Assembly (NCBI GenBank): GCA_014905825.1
Contig: JACGCN010000033.1
Span: 248,001 to 312,000 of the forward strand
DNA length: 64,000 nucleotides
Direction of reading: 5' to 3'
DNA from: Lyophyllum atratum
Taxonomy: Eukaryota > Basidiomycota > Agaricomycetes > Agaricales > Lyophyllaceae
Part shown: in pieces, positions 58,475 through 64,000 of the stretch
Layout: every line of letters starts with the position of its first letter
Numbering within the stretch: the first letter of the stretch is position 1
Translations under genes and position numbers: made by a program
Notes under the pieces: model-generated
Seen by the model: only the letters and a program-made list of their open reading frames with translations
Told to the model about the DNA's origin: nothing
Databases searched by the model: none

Positions 58475-59730
58475 CGAGCGAATGCTCCCTGATTTCGGTC
58501 CAGCAGTTGGTGTTTAAAGAAACTGGCCGGTAAAGATAGTGAAGAGGCAGTCCAGGCAACGTTCTGGTAACCGCAGTTTCGAAGCAAGGAGTTTCACCTC
58601 GTGTTGTCCCTGCCTAGCACTCCCGGACTGAATTGCTCTCATTATCCCCACCCGTACGCGACGTAAGTGCCACTGCCGATGCCACCAGGTTTGATCCTTC
58701 CAAGCTTGCTGTGTCCCCGCAAATCTGGGCTTCTCGGCAGTTTGACACGATCACTTTCAATGGGTTGCGGACTCGATTCGGAGGACATTGATAGGATGTC
58801 AGCGCCAAGAAGTCGAATATATTTGGGGAAAAGGCTATCAGAGATGGATGATTGAGACGAGGACAAGGCTGGTACGTCGGATATGAGATCACGGGCTTCT
58901 GGTTGCTTGAAGTTACAAGTAGTATGTGGACATGGGGAGGATTGGGCGGAGAGCATCACCAAACTTTTGACTTCCAATACGCATCAAAAAATGATGATGA
59001 ACTGTGCCTGTGAACATCACAGAGTTCTGAATTTGGTCAAGTAAATCATGTCGCAAATCTCTATACGTTTTTTCTGCAGTGCGTACCTGTAGCTAAGATG
59101 TATTTTTTATGTCTAAGCGTAGGTAGGCAAGAAGTATAAGATGTGCATGCAAGCCACGGTGAGGGGTATACTAATAGTAGGAAGTGGTCCTAGGAAATTA
59201 GCCTGACGCTCGTCTGATAAGAAAGCCGTGCGGTCCTCAAACATCATATTTCGATCATATGCTGGAGCGTTTGTCGGTGTGTAGCCCTATCGAGTACTCA
59301 GTATCATTGAATTTACACCCGTTTGCATACTGATAGGATCGGTCGTATGATCCTTCTCAGTTGTTCGATATTGGGCCGGCGCGTGGTGATTTCGAAAATG
59401 CGATCCATGTATAATATAAGACAAGCAATAAGTATGTGTAAGTGTAATAAGAAGGCAAATAATAAAATACATATGCGAGCGACGATGAGTGGTGACAGTG
59501 TTGGAAAGCAGCGATGACTAATCGACCATGGGTAAACCAGGTAAGTGTGTAGAGTAGTAGAATAGTGGTGATTACTTTTTTTAGACTCGTTGCAATATAG
59601 CAAAATGAGGGGTGGTGGGTAATCGTCCGGATGGTGGGCACAGGGTATATCTCGTGAACTTGAACTGTCTGCAGTTGCACAGGTAGCATCGCGAAGAAAG
59701 GTCCAGCGCTCAAGAAGGTCGTACGGCAGG
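58475..59730. other. Intergenic with one uncertain ORF
   Basis: A 111-codon minus frame (58642-58977) is Ser-rich and ends KLGRIKPGGIGSGTYVAYGW. It could be a small gene or the last exon of one, but no flanking exons were found. The rest is AT-rich and holds nothing recognised. Confidence 0.35.
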
Positions 59731-60882
59731 CTATGCTCCCCAGCGAAGGATGCCCTCGTATATCGAGTACATGACCGCAGCATTAGGTACGACGCGCATT
59801 AGATGGGCACTTAGACCGCCGTATAGGGACCTCGCTCCTTCTTCTGCGATGACAAGTCGGAGCGTTTGAACTAAGCCGGTGTATTTCATGACACCGTTCA
59901 CACTAGGCTGCCGCAGTCGTGTCCGTAGAACCTGATATCATCACTAGTGAGGAAACGCCCGCAGAAAAGGAATTATCATGACGCACCTCATGAGGATAGG
60001 TGATTAGACTCGCGACACACTTCGCTGTACCAGCGCTCCCAAGCATCCCAACCCACTCCTGAACACCTCCCTGACCCTCTGTCGCGGCAGTGATCCTCTT
60101 CAGCCGTTCATACAGGACCCATTGTATCGTTCCTTCTGTTACACCCAGATAGCTAGCGCTAAGCCCCTTGTAAAACCCTCGGATACCCTCGTGCTTCATG
60201 ATATCCTTGATAGTTTGCCAGCTGCTGCCAACAACCCTTCGACCGGATGCGTCCCCGTGGTTCGATGCAGATAGCTGCAGTCGCGTCTTCACAACCCATA
60301 TTGGATTTGTGGCCGTCCCCGTGACGATACCCGCTATGGTAGCGGCCGCGAGGTGCACATACGTGTTTTCCACGCCGTCGTTGAATCGGTGGGCAATAAT
60401 TTGTTTCCCGTTGCCATAGGTGTAAAAGTTGATCGAACGAGCCGGGATGACGCCTACAAGTGTTGGTCCAAGACCTTTGAATAGGGCCCGTGGAGACTCT
60501 TCCCGGTAGATATCCCTGATTCGAGAACTTAGAACGCTGTCCTCGCGCGAGTCGAGTTGAAACATACCGTAGGATGTGTCCAGTCTCGACAAAGTTGTAT
60601 AAGAGACCACCCCGCGGCACACCGACGACGACACTTCCTCCGGGGCCCGCCAGACCCATCGACGTGCTCTTCTGTTGAAAAAGACTGGATTGGAGTCGCG
60701 TCTTCACCACGTCGAATGGACTCGTCACAATCGCGCCGCACATGCCTCCCAGTCTAGTGGAAGTCATGTAGATCACCAAATTGCATAATGATACACAAAT
60801 CGTTCACATACCCTCCTGCTACAAAATGCTGCCATGATTTGGCCGGAAGTAATGTGGTTTTGGGTGCCGCACTATCAGACAT
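59731..60882 (-). CDS. Mitochondrial carrier, pyrimidine nucleotide (RIM2) type, 332 aa
   Basis: Inner-membrane transporter. Exons 60812-60882, 60568-60753, 59987-60527, 59731-59931 sum to 999 nt. Three mitochondrial-carrier repeats with PX(D/E)XX(K/R) signatures: SPFDVVKTRLQS, NPIWVVKTRLQL (the Trp form typical of SLC25A33/36 and yeast Rim2) and YPHEVLRTRLRQ. Each is followed by a matrix-helix motif (ALFKGLGPTLVGVIPARSIN, GFYKGLSASYLGVTEGTIQW, SLYGGLSAHLMRVVPNAAVM). These carriers exchange pyrimidine nucleotides, supporting mtDNA and RNA synthesis. Intron 2 is 31 or 40 bp depending on which in-frame CAG/AAG acceptor is used; both keep the frame, I list the 40-bp version. Start MSDSAAPKTTLLPAKSWQHF. 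Confidence 0.92.
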
Positions 60883-61238
60883 AAGTTCTCCTATACAGGT
60901 TTGACGAGATGAGAGTGTGAGGTAAGCCTTTGATAGGCTCGCGGTATTATGGGGTGGTGGTGGCGGTGGAAGGGGAGGAAGGGCGGTGAGGGCGGTGAGG
61001 GCGGTAACGACTGCGACGGTGGAAAGCAGCCAAGAAATTCCAGCAACCGAAATTTTCGGGTCACGTGCGCATTCAAGTTGGAAGATAAGATAAGATTATG
61101 AAAACTTGGGACTCATCAACAAAACCGTACGGTTGTCAACGCTCACTGACTCGAGACTCCATGTTCTCATAATCTGGACTTACAGGCCTGCGCAGGTCCC
61201 GTATCACATATCTGGTCGTTTCAAAACCATTTTCCACC
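60883..61238. promoter_or_regulatory. Divergent promoter, carrier and RPC8
   Basis: The two start codons are 356 bp apart on opposite strands. It contains a short GGGCGGTGA triplication at about 60973-60999. No TATA box stands out. Confidence 0.5.
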
Positions 61239-62182
61239 ATGTTCGTGCTCTCAGTCCTCAAGGTAGATTTCTTGCGACATAAAAATCAACGAAGCGACTA
61301 AGATTCGTCAAGGACACTGTACCTGTCCATCCTTCCAACTTCGGGGCACCTGCAGACCAAGCGCTCATCGTTGAGCTAAATAAGAAGTATGCGAACCGAG
61401 TTCTTCACGATGTCGGGCTCTGCATCTGCGTTTTTGATTTGAGTGAAGCGGGGGAGGGGAAGGTTCGTTATGGTGATGGGTTCTTGTGGTACAAAGGTCC
61501 GATTCTCGCTCATTAGTTCCACTCCGTTTGCTTAATTTTATGTCCAGTGATATTTCGGATGGTCGTATTCAAACCTTTCACGTCAGAAGTCATCGTTGCC
61601 AAAGTCAAGTCCTCAGATGAAGACGGCATTCGACGTACGTTGCTTCCTCATATACATCCCCTCTTACCAGCTCACACAATCTCTCACTCACCCAGTGACT
61701 ATTGGATTCTTCGACGATATCTATATCCCAGTATCCTACCTCCCTCAACCCACGGCTTTGTACGTGCTTTGTTTTGGCACCGGCATCCCACTATAATTAT
61801 TCGCCCACAGTGATCCGAACGAACGAGCCCATTTCTGGCTGCCGGACTCGGAATTGACAACGACAACAGAAATGCTAGACACACCTCTATCAGACAGGAT
61901 GTACATTGACCAAGGTGAAGTCGTCCGGGTCCGAGTCGAGGCGGATGATTTCTTTGATGGTGAACCTGGTCCCCCGAAGATGCAAGACGGTGTGCAGGTT
62001 CTGGTAGAGGTTAAACGACCACCCTATAATGTCATCGTGAGTTGGGACAACGAGATCATCCGCCATCTTTTATACTGATTTGATAACAGTGCTCCATCGT
62101 AGAACAAGGACTTGGCCCTATATCATGGTGGAGCGGTGCCGGGCAAGAAGGCGGGGAAGGGGATCCCATGGACGAAGGCTGA
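61239..62182 (+). CDS. RPC25: RNA polymerase III subunit RPC8 (Rpc25/Rpb7 family), 225 aa
   Basis: Stalk subunit of Pol III needed for initiation; pairs with Rpc17. Exons 61239-61262, 61313-61496, 61548-61634, 61696-61759, 61811-62036, 62090-62182 sum to 678 nt. The N-terminal RNP-like domain reads MFVLSVLKDTVPVHPSNFGA, ALIVELNKKYANRVLHDVGL and FRMVVFKPFTSEVIVAKVKS. The C-terminal OB fold holds LTIGFFDDIYIPVSYLPQPT, HFWLPDSE, IDQGEVVRVRVEADDFFD and ends GLGPISWWSG ... DEG. Exon 1 is only 24 nt. Order and length fit Rpc25 orthologs. The window also carries four Pol III-transcribed tRNA genes, but that is coincidence. Confidence 0.93.
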
Positions 62183-62613
62183 TTGTATTTATCTCCTGCT
62201 AAATTATAGCCAAATGAGCATCGAGATAGACAACATGTCTGGACCTAGTGACGTCGTGTCCTATGGAGGGCTATGGGTGTAGAGTGACTGACCTGGTAGT
62301 AACTCTAGCAGGAGATACTGGTCCTGGAGCTTCAGAAATATGTAAAAATGTACAAAAGAGGTATATTCGACGTTCATCCTTTCCTTCTATACCCTAGACA
62401 CGACACTGGTCAACGACGTTAAATCGACCAAGCAAAAGTATTCTACAAGTCACCAGCGCTTTATACATAACATTGACAATGAAATACGTAGGTCAAACGG
62501 CCACTTCATATGAGTAGCATCAGCAAGACAAGCCGTCATGCGCAACCAGCGCGACCACGGACAAGGAACAGACAATAAGACACAGTCAATAGGTAAACGC
62601 AAGAGCCGCGTGA
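62183..62613. other. Convergent intergenic region
   Basis: Shared 3' region of RPC8 (plus) and the DUF6534-like gene (minus). Nothing recognised. Confidence 0.55.
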
Positions 62614-64000
62614 TCAAGCCGCTTCAGCTTCGTTGACATTGAGATTGGAGAACGAAGGGCAGGTCGTCGAACTAGTGGACTGTCTCAGACCAGTTATGAG
62701 TACTTACGAAATTGTCAACGCAAGTGGAATCCCCACCAATGCCGAATCGCCCTTCTCCAGATCGTGACCTTGGTCGGAATCAGTAACGAACTCCTTCGTA
62801 GTGTCGATCTTGATCGAAATATTTGTAGGGCGCTGACCAGTCTCAGGCAACTATGAGCTCCCCTGTGCACTTCCCAACCCGGAGACAACTCACCTTCGAC
62901 GAGACAGTGCCAGTTTTTGGATATTCCCGCAGGGACAAGGAAATATTGTCAGTCGTGCTATGGATGCCGTCCGCAGCACCGCGGATCATCTTCCGTGCGT
63001 TCAGCGTCGCGAGGAGCGAGTTGGAGTAGACTGACCCATAATGGGAGCGTCAGGAACTGAGAGGATCGAAGGGAAAGATATTGGTGGACATACGGCGGCC
63101 GATGCAGAAAAAGAAGGCGATGTACAGAAAGGTATTCCCAGCGACGACGATCTGAGAAAGGGGATATGTAAGGTCTTTTTGGGAAAAAGAAGCCAGGGGC
63201 GCGTGATGCTCACCGATATCAAGGAAGCTACGGCGCACAGGCTTCGGTTCGCCAAAATCTGGTTACATTAAAATCTCACTGCGGTAAGAGGAGCACCGAC
63301 CTCGTTAGGAAGCCCGTGTTAACGGCAAACAGAATCTGGTCGCTGCTCGTCAGGTGCGTCTATATCGCAGACTGAAGGAAGATAGACCTACTAATTTGTT
63401 GATCATCGTATCCGAGCTGGGATATTCGTCAGAATGGGTGTCCGACGATTGGGGATGAATACACACCGGTGGAAACCTGTCCGCGATCGATGCAGGAGTG
63501 TGCAGAGGATGGCGGCGATAAGCACATCACCTGCTGCTGCCAGGGCGTTTACCGCGATCGAAAGGTACTGTAGAACTGATTTGAGCGATCGAAAAGCCAA
63601 GTATGGTTTGAATCTACCTTGAGACTCTGAAGTTCAGCAAACGTGCGGAAGTGGAGTCTATGGGAGACATATAGAGGTTATGCATGGCGCAGACTTGGAT
63701 AATCGCAAAATGACTTACGACATCGCGCCGAACGCTGATGCGAAGTGAAAGGCAGCCGTTGATATGTCGAAATATTCGGGAAACGAACGCACGTACCCAC
63801 GACACATCCTACAGAAAATCACCTCAGTATACAAAGCAAAACCAAGTGATCCACATGTTCTCACCGAATTCGCCTACGACCAGGATAGTCTGGTGCCTTT
63901 GAGTATAGAATCACAGCATCAATTGGGTGAAACGTACAACCGCGCTGGTGAACCAAATATTCCGATTGCTCACTGGGTGGACTTCAGTCACTGATACGAA
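62614..64000 (-). CDS. DUF6534-like multi-helix membrane protein, 3' part
   Basis: Pieces rebuilt across introns: FHFASAFGAMSLHFRTFAEL, YLSIAVNALAAAGDVLIAAI, LCTLLHRSRTGF, then ILFAVNTGFLTS, SLCAVASLISV, FLYIAFFFCIGRLYSNSLLA, TLNARKMIRGA and a polar tail (LPETGQRPTNISIKIDTTKE, GHDLEKGDSALVGIPLALTIS). The SRTGF..TD, NTG..T..C and Y.NS.LATLN.R blocks are typical of the large, uncharacterised DUF6534 membrane family of mushrooms. The last exon probably ends at the TGA 62614-62616, although an in-frame TAA right at the previous donor is an alternative stop. The N-terminal helices lie at or beyond the window edge and were not modelled. Function unknown; the fold looks receptor-like. Confidence 0.75.

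Overview
The window is nuclear DNA of a filamentous basidiomycete, most likely an Agaricomycete. Evidence: genes carry many spliceosomal introns of about 45-60 bp; the gene set includes a multi-exon laccase, a basidiomycete-style P450, F-box proteins with the mushroom-type N-terminus, a DUF6534-like membrane protein and GH76 proteins with membrane anchors; tRNA genes end in T runs. No bacterial, plasmid or viral features were seen. Exon models were built by hand. I accepted a model when GT-AG (rarely GC-AG) junctions rebuilt a conserved protein and the summed exon length was a multiple of three. Coordinates are good to a few bases.

Layout. 0-4 kb: the 5' end of a secreted GMC oxidoreductase and a 21-exon laccase, both minus, a possible extracellular oxidation pair. 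4-7.2 kb: unresolved sequence plus a decayed copy (C) of a short repeated gene. 7.7-13.9 kb: mitochondrial J-domain protein, four-helix membrane protein, cytidine deaminase (all minus) and squalene epoxidase (plus). 14-21 kb: repeat-rich, with near-identical gene copies A and B whose start codon is split by an intron, a 753-bp Mutator-like non-autonomous element, a PD-(D/E)XK-like protein, a 130-bp tandem duplication and an F-box protein. 21.9-30.1 kb: FAH-family protein with a signal peptide, Gfo/Idh/MocA dehydrogenase, tRNA-Ile and two paralogous secreted double beta-sandwich proteins.

30.8-41.9 kb: VPS10 sorting receptor (19 exons), P450 (16 exons, minus) and biotin-protein ligase diverging from it. 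42.3-46.3 kb: three more identical tRNA-Ile(AAU) genes, a disordered protein and a broken class 3 lipase. 46.6-51.8 kb: TPR/J-domain co-chaperone and an F-box/WD40 protein, both with strongly alternating C-rich and G-rich blocks. 52.7-58.5 kb: two tandem GH76-like membrane proteins. 59.7-64 kb: RIM2-type mitochondrial carrier, RNA polymerase III subunit RPC8 and a partial DUF6534-like membrane protein.

Most genes are unrelated housekeeping or accessory genes in separate transcription units; nothing resembles an operon or a clear biosynthetic cluster. The most unusual biology visible is gene structure: very small exons (14, 10, 9, 9 and 6 nt in the laccase; 6 nt in the P450; 4 nt and apparently 1 nt in the GH76 pair), start codons split AT|G by an intron in a repeat family, and three GC-AG introns.
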